64,000 nucleotides of DNA from an uncultured Porticoccus sp. (GTDB lineage: Bacteria > Pseudomonadota > Gammaproteobacteria > Pseudomonadales > Porticoccaceae): NCBI RefSeq assembly GCF_913061305.1, contig NZ_CAJXST010000002.1:62001-126000 (forward strand). The letters are read 5' to 3'. How positions within the stretch are numbered: position 1 is the stretch's first letter; every line of letters begins with the position of its first letter. Both the position numbers and the translations under genes were made by a program. Under the pieces are notes generated by a model, which did no database searches, had not been told where the DNA came from, and saw only the letters and a program-made list of their open reading frames with translations. Of the stretch, positions 15,159 to 24,191 are shown one piece after another.

Positions 15159-16352
15159 GTGACTGAGATGAAGCCGTTGTCGGGATATCGGGTGATCGAA
15201 CTCGGCCAATTATTGGCTGGCCCCTTCGCCGGGGCATTGTTGGCCTATTTCGGGGCTGAAGTGATCAAGATTGAACCGCCGGGGAAAGGCGACCCGCTGC
15301 GCAACTGGCGGGTGGTCAGGGACGGCACATCCCTGTGGTGGCGAAGTCTCGGACGCAACAAGAAATGTATTACCCTGGATTTGAAGACGGCGCGGGGGCG
15401 GCAGTTGGCAAAGCAGCTGATCGACGGGGCCGATGTGGTGATCGAGAATTTCCGGCCGGGGGTCATGGAAGCCTGGGAGCTGGGGCCGGAGCAATTCAAA
15501 CAGTCCAATCCCGGTTTGGTCTACACCCGTATTTCCGGCTATGGGCAGACCGGCCCCTATGCAAACAGACCCGGTTTTGCCTCGGTGTGTGAAGGGATCA
15601 GTGGCTTTCGTTATCTGAACGGTTTTCCCGGCGAGGCTCCGGTTCGGCCCAATCTCAGCATTGGCGATAGTATTGCCGGGCTGCATGCGGCATTCGGTGT
15701 GGCGCTGGCGCTGCTGTCCAGACAGTCCAGCGGGGTGGGGCAGGTGGTGGATGTGGCGCTCTACGAGGCGATGTTCAATCTGCTGGAGGCCGTGGTGCCG
15801 GAATACGATGGCGCCGGTATTGTCCGTGAACCCTCCGGTACCACAGTGACCGGCATCGTACCGACCAACACCTACCGCTGTGCCGATGACAAGTACGTGG
15901 TGATCGGCGGCAATGGCGACTCCATCTTCAAACGCTTGATGCTGGCGGCGGGCAGACCGGATCTGGCAGAGGATCCCCGCTGCGCCGATAATGCCGGCAG
16001 GGTGCAGTGCGAGCAGGAGATCGACAGCGCCTTGTCGGCCTGGTGCCGCGAACTTCCCAGTGCAGAACTGCTGGCATTGTTGGCGGAGCAGCGGGTGCCT
16101 GCGGGGCCGATTTATCACGCCGGCGATATGCTGGCGGATCCCCACTTCAATGCGCGGGGCCTGTTTGAGCAGGTGGAAATCAATGGTGAGCCGCTGAAAA
16201 TTCCGGCGATGATCCCCCGCCTCAGCGAGACCCCCGGCAACACCAATTGGCCCGGTTCCGAGGTGGGCAGCCACAATGCCGAGGTGTTGGGCGAGTTGTT
16301 GGGACTGGATGAAGCTGCCCTGCAGCAGCTGAAGGCAGAGGGTGTTATTTGA
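15159..16352 (+). CDS. Class III CoA-transferase (CaiB/BaiF family)
   Basis: 397 residues. GTG at 15159 is chosen because GGGAG lies 7 nt upstream; an ATG three codons later is possible. The N-terminus LSGYRVIELGQLLAGPFAG and AEVIKIEPPGKGDPLRNW are the family hallmarks; the catalytic Asp region is seen in RPNLSIGDSIAGLHAAFGV. Enzymes of this family move CoA between carboxylic acids (for example formyl-, succinyl- or carnitine-CoA). Length is normal. The specific acid cannot be read from sequence. It sits between an AEC transporter and a glutamine amidotransferase, perhaps a small catabolic unit. Confidence 0.93.
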   Translation: MTEMKPLSGYRVIELGQLLAGPFAGALLAYFGAEVIKIEPPGKGDPLRNWRVVRDGTSLWWRSLGRNKKCITLDLKTARGRQLAKQLIDGADVVIENFRPGVMEAWELGPEQFKQSNPGLVYTRISGYGQTGPYANRPGFASVCEGISGFRYLNGFPGEAPVRPNLSIGDSIAGLHAAFGVALALLSRQSSGVGQVVDVALYEAMFNLLEAVVPEYDGAGIVREPSGTTVTGIVPTNTYRCADDKYVVIGGNGDSIFKRLMLAAGRPDLAEDPRCADNAGRVQCEQEIDSALSAWCRELPSAELLALLAEQRVPAGPIYHAGDMLADPHFNARGLFEQVEINGEPLKIPAMIPRLSETPGNTNWPGSEVGSHNAEVLGELLGLDEAALQQLKAEGVI

Positions 16353-16419
16353 CAGTGCAAACAGGGAATGCAAATCAGATGTGGTGGATTATCCACACGC
16401 AATTCAGGAGTAGGTGAAC

Positions 16420-17202
16420 ATGGCTGGACACTGGCCAGTGGTGGGTATTCCCTGTGATGTGGTGGTGCAGGGGCTGCATCCCTTTCATGGCAGCGGCGAA
16501 AAATATATCAACGCTCTGGCCCATGGTGCCGGCGTCAGACCGGTTCTGCTGCCTGCGGTGGGTGCCGGCCGGGATCTGCATTCCCTCGCGGACATCTGTG
16601 CCCCGGATGAGGTGCTGGATTCGCTGGATGGGCTGTTTCTAACGGGCAATATTTCCAACGTGAACCCGCAGTACTATGGCCAGCCAAGTCGTTCCGGTAA
16701 CCTGCTGGACCCCCAGCGCGACACCACCGTCCTGCCGTTGATTCGCCGCGCCATCGAACGAAACATTCCGCTCTTTGCGGTCTGTCGCGGCATGCAGGAA
16801 CTGAATGTGGCCCTTGGCGGTTCACTCTATCAGTATGTGCATGAAGTGCCGGGGATGCTCGATCACCGGGAAGACCGGAGTCTTCCCAGAGAGGGCCAGT
16901 ACGATTACGCCCACAGTATTGCCCTGACGCCCGGCGGGCTGCTGGCCACCCTCGCCGATTCCATGGAAGTGCGGGTCAACTCGGTTCACAGCCAGGGCGT
17001 TCACCGGCTGGCAGAAGGCCTGGAAGTGGAAGCTGTCGCTCCCGATGGACTGGTGGAAGCCGTGCGACTGGCCGATTACAGCCGCTTCGGCGTTGGTGTG
17101 CAATTTCACCCCGAGTGGCAATACCCGGAGGACGTTTTTTATACTGCGCTATTCAGGGCCTTTGGCGATGCGATCCGCGAGAGAAGGGTGGTTTGTAAAT
17201 AG
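16420..17202 (+). CDS. Gamma-glutamyl-GABA hydrolase-like class I glutamine amidotransferase (PuuD family)
   Basis: 260 residues from ATG at 16420 with CAGGAG upstream (9-nt spacing); GTG at 16414 is too near. The triad region is intact: FAVCRGMQELNVALGG supplies the nucleophile Cys and FGVGVQFHPEWQYPE the His and Glu. The N-terminus VVGIPCDVV ... YINALAHGAGVRPVLLPAV is typical of PuuD/peptidase C26 proteins that hydrolyse gamma-glutamyl amides. It lies 67 bp after the CoA-transferase gene. Putrescine-pathway partners (PuuA, PuuB, PuuC) are not in the window, so the exact substrate is open. Confidence 0.9.
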   Translation: MAGHWPVVGIPCDVVVQGLHPFHGSGEKYINALAHGAGVRPVLLPAVGAGRDLHSLADICAPDEVLDSLDGLFLTGNISNVNPQYYGQPSRSGNLLDPQRDTTVLPLIRRAIERNIPLFAVCRGMQELNVALGGSLYQYVHEVPGMLDHREDRSLPREGQYDYAHSIALTPGGLLATLADSMEVRVNSVHSQGVHRLAEGLEVEAVAPDGLVEAVRLADYSRFGVGVQFHPEWQYPEDVFYTALFRAFGDAIRERRVVCK

Positions 17203-17405
17203 CCGAATGGGTAAAAGGTAATGGCAGGTTGGCTCAAAAACCTGTGATATATCGGCTGCCGGGGTGGTTTCTCGACGCACTGACCGGTTTTTTTTTATGC
17301 CTCGCTGATTATTCTGATACGGCTTCTTTCGGGCACCGCTGACAGTGGCTTCAGATATCTGGATCTTTGAGAGCAGTTTTAGCCCCTGCCTCATTTGCAC
17401 AGGAT

Positions 17406-18491
17406 TTACAGTAACCGCCGCTGTTCAAATACCGCTTGCCAGTGCGCGCCTTCCTTGACGGCCACTTCGGTTTCAAAATAGTGTTTCATGCGCCGCCGGT
17501 CGTCTTTGTTGTCTTTCAGGGCCGCCCCGATCAGGAAGTGCACCAGGTCGCCCATCTCCATCTTGCCATTGCGGTAGTAGTAAGCGTGGACCCCCATGGC
17601 GTGGGCCACAGACACGGCCTCAGCGGTGGACATCACGGTGGCAGCCAGCCGGTCGGTGCTGCGTCCATCCAGTGTCTGTCCGTTGCGCAGTTCGTGAAAA
17701 ATCGTCGTCAGTACGTCGATGATCTGGGCATCGGGCTTCACATCGACACCGGACAGGCGAATCAGTTTTTCCGACTCACTGGCGACCACCTCGATTTCAT
17801 CCTGCAACTCACGAATCGGCGGTATGGTCTCGAAGTTCATGCGACGTTTGAGGGCGGCACTCATGGCATTGACGCCCTGGTCCAGGGAGTTGGAGGTGGC
17901 AATGATATTGAAGCCCTCGCGGGCGAAAAGGACGCCGTTTTCGCGGCCGAGTTCAGGCACCAGGATCTGCCTCTCTGACATGATCGACAGCATGGCATCC
18001 TGGATGTGTTGCGGGCAGCGGGCAATTTCCTCGAAACGCACCAGCTGGCCCTCCATCATGCCCTGATAAACCGGGCTGGGAATCAGCGCATCGGGTGTGG
18101 GCCCGGCGCTCTTCAATAGGGCTTCATTCCAGCTGTAGAGCAGTTGGCTGACATTGGTTATGGCCCCGCCCTGAATGGTGAGGGTGGATTGGCCGGAGAT
18201 GGCGCTGGCCAATAATTCCGACAGCCAGGATTTGGCCGTGCCCGGCTCGCCGATCAGCATGGCTCCCCGGTTGGTGGCGAGACTGATAATAATCCGTGTC
18301 ACCAGTTCCCGTTGGGCGACAAATTTTCGCTGAATCCCCAGTTTGTCATCGCCGAGGATAAATTTTTCCACAGCGAATGGAGACATCTTCCAGCCCGGTG
18401 GTGCCGGGCCCGGATCCCAGTCAATCAGTCGTTCCAGCTCGTCCCGGTAGAGGTTCTCGGCGCTGGGCCTCTGTATGGCTTTGTCATTCAT
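17406..18491 (-). CDS. MoxR-type AAA+ ATPase
   Basis: 361 residues from the ATG at 18491; an upstream ATG at 18614 would lie inside the neighbour. Walker A is IGEPGTAKSW, Walker B VRFEEIARCP (here FEE instead of DE), sensor 1 IIATSNSLDQG, arginine-finger region LKRRMNFE. MoxR ATPases act as chaperones that remodel protein complexes, usually with a vWA-domain partner. No vWA gene is adjacent, but two occur at 2575-4643. It lies 10 nt after the PCMT-GspE fusion gene, so the two are probably one operon. The C-terminus ends with a helical region HYFETEVAVKEGAHW. Confidence 0.9.
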   Translation of the reverse strand: MNDKAIQRPSAENLYRDELERLIDWDPGPAPPGWKMSPFAVEKFILGDDKLGIQRKFVAQRELVTRIIISLATNRGAMLIGEPGTAKSWLSELLASAISGQSTLTIQGGAITNVSQLLYSWNEALLKSAGPTPDALIPSPVYQGMMEGQLVRFEEIARCPQHIQDAMLSIMSERQILVPELGRENGVLFAREGFNIIATSNSLDQGVNAMSAALKRRMNFETIPPIRELQDEIEVVASESEKLIRLSGVDVKPDAQIIDVLTTIFHELRNGQTLDGRSTDRLAATVMSTAEAVSVAHAMGVHAYYYRNGKMEMGDLVHFLIGAALKDNKDDRRRMKHYFETEVAVKEGAHWQAVFEQRRLL

Positions 18492-18501
18492 GATCAATGT
18501 C

Positions 18502-20799
18502 TCAGGAGGGTTTTTCCCACTGCCAGCGGGCTTCGGGTGCCATCCGCTCGGCCGGGAGAATACGGGGTAATTCGGAGAGAGGAATGTTGCCCTGAATAAC
18601 GTGGTCCAGGGCACTGTCGCGCATGGTTACCAGTCCGCAGTCCAGTGCCAGTTTGCGCAGCTCTCCCACCGGAATCTGGCGGGCGATGGCATTGCGCAGC
18701 TCGGGGTCGACGTGCAGGTATTCCACAACCCCCATGCGGCCGTGGGTGCCGCTGTCATTGCACTGCTCACAACCCTTGCCGATAAAGGAGCGAAAACTGT
18801 GGGGAGTGCCATCGGGAAACACCTCCTGAAGAATGGCCTCATCAGGCTCGGCCGGAACCCGGCAGTTGAGGCAAATACGCTTTGCCAGCCGCTGGGCGAT
18901 TACCGCCAGTAGTTCACTGGCCAGTGAGTTCGGGTGAACGCCCAGGTCATAGAGCCGTTGCATGGCGTCGACGGCATCGTTGCAGTGGAGGGTAGAGAGC
19001 ACCACATGGCCGGTTTGAGAGGCCCGCATGGCTTCGACAGCGGTTTCGTTGTCACGGATTTCACCCACCAGAATGACATCCGGATCCTGGCGGACGAAGG
19101 AGCGCATGGCATCGGCAAAGCTGAAGCCGATCTCCGGCCTGACCCGGGTTTGCTGGATATTGGTAATGGAGTATTCGATCGGGTCTTCCACGGTAATCAC
19201 TTTTCGGGCGCCATCATCGGCCAGTAACTGCAGGCCGGCATACAGTGTGGTGCTTTTGCCCGATCCGGTGGGGCCAACCACCAGCACCAGACCCGCGGGG
19301 TTGCGCAGTAGCCGCCGGTAGTTGTCGGCAATGGCACTGGACAGCCCGAGCTTGTCAATGCTGATCAGCTCGGAATTCTGTGGCAACAGGCGGATGACCA
19401 CATGCTCGGCGTGCAGTGAGGGCTGTACCTGAATCCGCAAATCGAACAGTGCGTCCCCCACCCGCAGCCGCGAACGGCCACCCTGGGGCAAACGGCGTTC
19501 GGCGATATTCAGGTCGGCACGGAGCTTTATCACGTTGATCAGACCACGCAGTTCGCCGGGAGTGATCTCGTAGTGCGGCAGGTCACGCAGTTCACCATCC
19601 ACCCGCAAGCGGATTCTCACGGTGCGATGATACTGCTCAATGTGCAGGTCGCTGGCGCGCTCGGCCACGGCATCGAGCAACATGGCTTCAAACAGCGAGA
19701 TCAGGTGGGCGCCCACCTCCGGCTTGGCCTTGCCCAGCAGATCCTGATCTTTCTCCGCAAGGACCTTTTCCTCATAGTCGGGCAAGGGGGTAGTGTGAGC
19801 CTGAACCGAGAGGTCAGTGGCGGACCAGAGACGTCTGAAATCCGTCGGTGTGACCAGGATTTTTACGAGCCTGTGCCGAGGGAAAACCTGCTGGATTTCA
19901 TCCATCGAGGCATCCGGGTCGCTGGTGGCAACCCTGAGGGTATCGTGATCGGTAAACAGGGGTATCAGGCGGTGATGATCGAGAAAGGCCTGGGAAAACC
20001 GGTTGAAGATGGCGGGGTCCAGTCGTCTGAGCAAAATATCGACGTTGCCCAGCTCCAGGTCATTGCGTTTGGCCAGGGAGCGGTATAACGCCAGATCATC
20101 CACATTAATCAGTTGCCGGACTTCGTCGATAATCAGACTGTTGTTGGCTTTTGCGCGGATTTTCGCCTCGTTGAGAATTTCCCGGTTGACGATGCCGAGT
20201 TCAATCAGGGTCTGGTCGCTTTTGTTGTCGAAGCTCACCAGCCCCTGTTCGATACGATGGATTTTCTGCTGCTCGTCCTGAACGTACTTGACCAGTTTCA
20301 ACAGTGTCGATTCCGTTCGTTCAACACACACCAGCTGACCGCCCGGGGCCAATTGGTGGAGCAGGGCCGAGAGCGTCTTGAGGCCGGGCGTGGTGACCAT
20401 GATGATGTCAAAGGGCGAAAACTGTGCCGAACCCTCTTCGCCTTCGCCGTGCAGCACAATGACATTTTTCAGTTGCAGCTGGCTGAGTTTGTCCATTGCG
20501 GCATCGGCCAGGGAGGCGACTTTTTCGATACCGACGACTTTGCTGGCGATTTTGGCCAGCACCGCACAGGGATAACCAAGTCCTGCACCCACATGCAGTA
20601 CCCTGGGATGGTTCGGCAAAGTCAGCACACTGAAGATCTGTTTCAGTACTTCTGTGGTGGGAATGCTTTGCCCCGCCACCAGCGATCCATTTTCGCAATT
20701 GATAAAGTGTTGCCGGTCAATTGCCTCGAGGGCCGCCTCGAAACGTGGATCAATTTTTCGGTTGGCAGGGTTGCCCTGTTGGGTGGTGGATATTTTCAT
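18502..20799 (-). CDS. Fusion of PCMT-like methyltransferase and GspE/PilB-type secretion ATPase
   Basis: 765 residues from ATG at 20799 (GTG at 20817 also in frame). Residues about 15-185 resemble protein-L-isoaspartate O-methyltransferase: DRQHFIN, GQSIPTTEVLKQI and the SAM motif VLHVGAGLGYPCAVLA, then VVGIEK and APGGQLVCVE. Residues about 195-330 fit a MshEN/T2SSE N-terminal domain. The ATPase core follows: Walker A GPTGSGKSTTLYAGL, Asp box EDPIEY, Walker B VILVGEIRDNETA, His box GHVVLSTLHCNDA, and paired CxxC motifs (CLNC, CEQC) that bind zinc. GspE-type ATPases power type II secretion or type IV pili; no other pilus or secretion genes are near. All ATPase motifs look intact. The fusion is unusual. 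Confidence 0.92.
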   Translation of the reverse strand: MKISTTQQGNPANRKIDPRFEAALEAIDRQHFINCENGSLVAGQSIPTTEVLKQIFSVLTLPNHPRVLHVGAGLGYPCAVLAKIASKVVGIEKVASLADAAMDKLSQLQLKNVIVLHGEGEEGSAQFSPFDIIMVTTPGLKTLSALLHQLAPGGQLVCVERTESTLLKLVKYVQDEQQKIHRIEQGLVSFDNKSDQTLIELGIVNREILNEAKIRAKANNSLIIDEVRQLINVDDLALYRSLAKRNDLELGNVDILLRRLDPAIFNRFSQAFLDHHRLIPLFTDHDTLRVATSDPDASMDEIQQVFPRHRLVKILVTPTDFRRLWSATDLSVQAHTTPLPDYEEKVLAEKDQDLLGKAKPEVGAHLISLFEAMLLDAVAERASDLHIEQYHRTVRIRLRVDGELRDLPHYEITPGELRGLINVIKLRADLNIAERRLPQGGRSRLRVGDALFDLRIQVQPSLHAEHVVIRLLPQNSELISIDKLGLSSAIADNYRRLLRNPAGLVLVVGPTGSGKSTTLYAGLQLLADDGARKVITVEDPIEYSITNIQQTRVRPEIGFSFADAMRSFVRQDPDVILVGEIRDNETAVEAMRASQTGHVVLSTLHCNDAVDAMQRLYDLGVHPNSLASELLAVIAQRLAKRICLNCRVPAEPDEAILQEVFPDGTPHSFRSFIGKGCEQCNDSGTHGRMGVVEYLHVDPELRNAIARQIPVGELRKLALDCGLVTMRDSALDHVIQGNIPLSELPRILPAERMAPEARWQWEKPS

Positions 20800-20960
20800 A
20801 AGGTCTGCTCTAACCACGACAGTGACAAAACCGGAGGGCGTTCCCGGTGAATTATTATTCGGCTATTAAACGTAGCACTTTGCAGCGGTTGAGAATAGTG
20901 CCCAGTACCTCGTGAACCGAAGGGTTTACCGGTGATCGGGTCTGGTTTAGTCTGCTGTTC

Positions 20961-21596
20961 ATGCGTTTCGACAAGAAGTATAAAATCCAGCTGACCGACA
21001 GCACTTTCCGGCGCATGGACGAGGCCCCGGATGACCAGTTCTACCGGATTCCGCGTTTTGTCAGCCATATTGATCCCGATGCGATTGATCGGGTGACTGA
21101 ACTGTACCGCGAATACCTGTCTGCCGGGATGGCGGTGCTGGATCTGATGAGCAGCTGGCTCAGCCATCTGCCCGAGGAACTGGCGCTCAGTCGCGTGGTC
21201 GGTCTGGGCATGAACGACCGGGAGATGGCGCGGAATCCACAGCTCGACCAGTGGGTCGTGCACGATCTGAATCGTGACCCCTCACTGCCGTTTATCGACG
21301 GGGAATTTGACGTCGTATTGATCTGTGTCTCGATTGATTATCTGACGGATCCCGTCGCGGTGTTGCGGGATGTGGGTCGGGTGCTCAAGCCCGGTGCCCC
21401 GTTGATTATCACCTATTCAAATCGCTACTTTGAATCGAAGGCGACTGCTGCCTGGTTGTATCTGAATGATGAGCAGCGCGCCTATCTGATCAAGACCTTT
21501 CTTGAGGAGGCCGGTTGCTACCGGCAGATTGAGCTGATGGATCGGAGTCCGCCGTCCGGCGACCCGTTGTTTGCGGTGGTTGCCAGGGTGGCCTGA
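20961..21596 (+). CDS. SAM-dependent methyltransferase-like protein
   Basis: 211 residues, cytoplasmic. A class I methyltransferase-like core: AVLDLMSSWLSHLPEE (motif I region, though without the usual GxGxG), VVGLGMNDREMARN (motif II), FIDGEFDVVLICVSIDYL (motif IV) and VGRVLKPGAPLIITYSNRYF (motif V/VI). The SAM-binding glycine loop is degenerate (DLMSSW), so catalysis is uncertain. It is read divergently from the PCMT-GspE gene, with 161 bp between, and convergently with the PRPP-synthetase-like gene. Substrate unknown. Confidence 0.85.
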   Translation: MRFDKKYKIQLTDSTFRRMDEAPDDQFYRIPRFVSHIDPDAIDRVTELYREYLSAGMAVLDLMSSWLSHLPEELALSRVVGLGMNDREMARNPQLDQWVVHDLNRDPSLPFIDGEFDVVLICVSIDYLTDPVAVLRDVGRVLKPGAPLIITYSNRYFESKATAAWLYLNDEQRAYLIKTFLEEAGCYRQIELMDRSPPSGDPLFAVVARVA

Positions 21597-21601
21597 CCCG
21601 T

Positions 21602-22531
21602 TTATCTGTTGCCAGAACCCTGATTGCCCCCGATTCCCAAACATTGCTGAATGGCGGGAACCAGCAGGGGTGTCACATCAATACGGTTGGTGGCATGGGG
21701 GATGGTGTTGCAGGTGGCCAGCTCCGTCAGTCCGGACTGCATCAGCCGCTCATCGACGTTGTCGGCAAAAATACCGTGGATCGCTGCGCATTTAACCCGG
21801 CTGATACCCTGTTGCCGCGCCGCCTGAAGACACTTCAGAATGGTTTGGCCGCTGGAGATGACATCATCGATGATCACCGCGGTTCGATCCTGATAGCCTG
21901 AAAGGTCGGGGAGTGTGACCACCACATCGCGGTCGCCGTGCCGCTGTTTTTCGCCAATCACATAGGGATGACCGCTGGCCAGGGCAACCCGCGATACCCA
22001 CTGTTCGCTCTCGCTGTCCGGCCCGATCAGTAACAGGGAAGCTTGATTGGTCAGCCAGTCAGTGAGAGCCGTTGTACCTTCAACCCTGACGCTGGGCACG
22101 GTGTAGATATCGGCAAGCGAATGGTAGCGATGAAGGTGTGGGTCCACTGTCACCAGCCAGTCGATATGGGTCGACAGCAGGCGGGCAAACAATCGCGAGG
22201 TGACCGCTTCGCCTTCATGAAAACGGCAGTCCTGACGCATGTAACACAGGTAGGGGGCCACCAGTCCCACCGAGCTTGCCCCCAATTCCCGCAGGGTTTC
22301 CAGCAGAAATATCAGCGGAAGCAACTTGGCATTCGGGTTGGCCAGATTGGCCACTACAATGCAGTGGCCACCGGCCACTGGTGTGGCAACTTTGAGATAG
22401 GTTTCCCCATCCGGAAACAGGCGGGTCTCGAGTGTTCCCCGGCTTCCTGCCAGTTCATGGCAGAGGGGTGCCAGCAGGGGGTGGCCATCAAGGGAGAACA
22501 ACAGGGGCGGATGCTGGCCGGCAGGGTTCAT
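21602..22531 (-). CDS. Ribose-phosphate pyrophosphokinase-like protein
   Basis: 309 residues, near the length of bacterial Prs. Visible motifs: FPDGETYLKV (N-terminal FADGE-like), PYLCYMRQDCRFHEGEAV (flexible loop region, PY.xYxRQD), DPHLHRY (ATP/metal site) and the PRPP loop AVIIDDVISSGQTI. Residues around the catalytic loop differ from housekeeping Prs, closer to the archaeal-type or 'Prs-like' group. Its ATG overlaps the stop of the phosphorylase gene by 4 nt, so the two are coupled. Together they could interconvert nucleosides or nucleotides with ribose phosphates. A housekeeping Prs is expected elsewhere. Confidence 0.9.
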   Translation of the reverse strand: MNPAGQHPPLLFSLDGHPLLAPLCHELAGSRGTLETRLFPDGETYLKVATPVAGGHCIVVANLANPNAKLLPLIFLLETLRELGASSVGLVAPYLCYMRQDCRFHEGEAVTSRLFARLLSTHIDWLVTVDPHLHRYHSLADIYTVPSVRVEGTTALTDWLTNQASLLLIGPDSESEQWVSRVALASGHPYVIGEKQRHGDRDVVVTLPDLSGYQDRTAVIIDDVISSGQTILKCLQAARQQGISRVKCAAIHGIFADNVDERLMQSGLTELATCNTIPHATNRIDVTPLLVPAIQQCLGIGGNQGSGNR

Positions 22532-24039
22532 GACGACTCCCCAATCGTAAACACAGGGCCATTATCCCGGTAAAAAGCCAGTGCATAATCCTGTTCTCCC
22601 TGGCTCTCTGAAAAGAGGGTAAAGAGTGGCTGTCCTTTTGTGACAGGCTCCCCCAGTGAGGCCGCCAGACGAAGCCCCGCTGCCGGATCGGTCGGTGCTC
22701 CGGCCAGTTTCGCCACTCTGGCAAGTCTGCGATTGTCTATTGCCGTGACTACGCCGTCCCGGTCGGCCGTCTCAATATGCTGGAAACGGGCCTTGGGCAG
22801 GGTTTTCAGGCCGCCCTGGGCCTTGGCGATACGTTGAAACTGTCGCCATGCCTGCCCGCTGTCCAGTATTTCCCTGGCCTGATCGATGCAAGCATCAACA
22901 CCGTTGGCCTGGGCCATATCCAGCAGGTTGGCGGCGAGAAACAGCGAACGTTGCCGCAAATCCTGAGGTGCATCGGCCTGGCATTGCAGTACAGATAAAA
23001 TATCCCGGGCCTCCTCAACCGGTCCGATGCCATAACCGATTGGTGCACTGCCATCGGTAATCAGGCAGCGCAGCTGAATACCGCAGGCGGCACCCACCAG
23101 GGTGAACATGGAAGCCAGCCTTTTGGCTTCTTCCCGGGTTCTTATTTTTGCGGTTGCGCCAACGGGTATATCGATTACCGCATGGGTTGAGCCCGCCGCT
23201 ATTTTTTTGGATAACACCGACGCAATCATCTGGCCTTCGCCATCCAGGTCCAGTGCCCGCTCCACCCGGATCATCAGATCATCAACCGGACTCAGGCTGA
23301 CCCCGCCGCCCCACACCAGACAGGCATCGGTGGCACCGACCACACGGCGGATTTCCTCCAGCTTGAGGTTGACGTTGGTCAGGGTATCCATGGTGTCTGC
23401 GGTACCCGATGGCGAGGTAATCGCCCGTGAGGACGTCTTCGGGATAATCAGTCCGGCTGAACTGACGATAGAAACCAGAATCGGTGTGGTGCGATTGCCC
23501 GGCAACCCACCGATGCAATGCTTGTCGAAAATACGAAGGTGGCCCGGCCACTCGAGCTGTTTGCCGCATTCCACCATCGCCTTGGTGAGGCTGATAATCT
23601 CGTCAACATCCAGCCTATTGCCCGCACAGGCACTGAGAAAGCTGGCAATGGCAACGTCGGTGTAGTGGTGGCCGCTGATGTCCGTGATGATACTTTTGAT
23701 GTCGGATTCGCTGAGCTTGTGGCCGTAAATTTTCTTGCGGACCAGGCTCAGTGAGTTCAGCAAGGGTGCGTTATGAATCTTCACCTTGTCGCCACTTTTG
23801 ATCTGCAGGTCATGCATGGCGACCTTTGACAGGCCTGCACAGCCCTCGGGAAGAATGTGATTGTCCACCACATTCAAGGTGGCAATCAGCGAGTGACCAT
23901 TACTTTTCAGAGTCAGGCGGCTGCTGGCGGAGAACCCTTCTGAGAGGCAAACCGGTGAATCCTTGCGCATGTACACCACGGATTCCTGGTGGGTATCGAT
24001 ACCCATATCGACCACTTTGACAACATGGTCCACCTCCAT
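22528..24039 (-). CDS. AMP phosphorylase / thymidine phosphorylase family enzyme
   Basis: 503 residues from ATG at 24039, preceded by GGAGGAG; an upstream start at 24072 lacks such a site. Domain order is an N-terminal 80-residue beta domain (TLKSNGHSLIATLNVVDN), a helical domain (HKLSESDIKSIITDI), the active-site segment GGLPGNRTTPILV and SRAITSPSGTADTMDTL, then a C-terminal alpha/beta domain. The extended N-terminus is that of archaeal AMP phosphorylase-like proteins rather than DeoA. It phosphorolyses nucleosides or nucleotides to base and sugar phosphate. No ribose-1,5-bisphosphate isomerase or RubisCO gene is in the window, so a full AMP-recycling pathway is not shown. Confidence 0.9.
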   Translation of the reverse strand: MEVDHVVKVVDMGIDTHQESVVYMRKDSPVCLSEGFSASSRLTLKSNGHSLIATLNVVDNHILPEGCAGLSKVAMHDLQIKSGDKVKIHNAPLLNSLSLVRKKIYGHKLSESDIKSIITDISGHHYTDVAIASFLSACAGNRLDVDEIISLTKAMVECGKQLEWPGHLRIFDKHCIGGLPGNRTTPILVSIVSSAGLIIPKTSSRAITSPSGTADTMDTLTNVNLKLEEIRRVVGATDACLVWGGGVSLSPVDDLMIRVERALDLDGEGQMIASVLSKKIAAGSTHAVIDIPVGATAKIRTREEAKRLASMFTLVGAACGIQLRCLITDGSAPIGYGIGPVEEARDILSVLQCQADAPQDLRQRSLFLAANLLDMAQANGVDACIDQAREILDSGQAWRQFQRIAKAQGGLKTLPKARFQHIETADRDGVVTAIDNRRLARVAKLAGAPTDPAAGLRLAASLGEPVTKGQPLFTLFSESQGEQDYALAFYRDNGPVFTIGESS

Positions 24040-24191
24040 ACACGTCTCCTCCCGAACAGCGATCATCAACATCTGATACCGGCGCTATTCTAGGGTAATT
24101 TAACCCCTGAGCGGATATTTTCCTGTTTCGGAGTGCTGAGGTAGTCTGTGCTGGCTACCCCTTGAACAGTATGAACGGCAGACGCCGGACA

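Noticed and set aside
15210-16373. 387-codon frame on the minus strand
   Set aside because: Antisense to the CoA-transferase gene, His/Gln-rich composition, no family motif. A shadow of the GC-rich coding strand.
17149-17400. 83-codon minus-strand frame and a possible terminator in 17203-17405
   Set aside because: The frame overlaps the end of the amidotransferase gene and lacks an RBS. Small hairpins exist, but none is followed by a T run in the right place.
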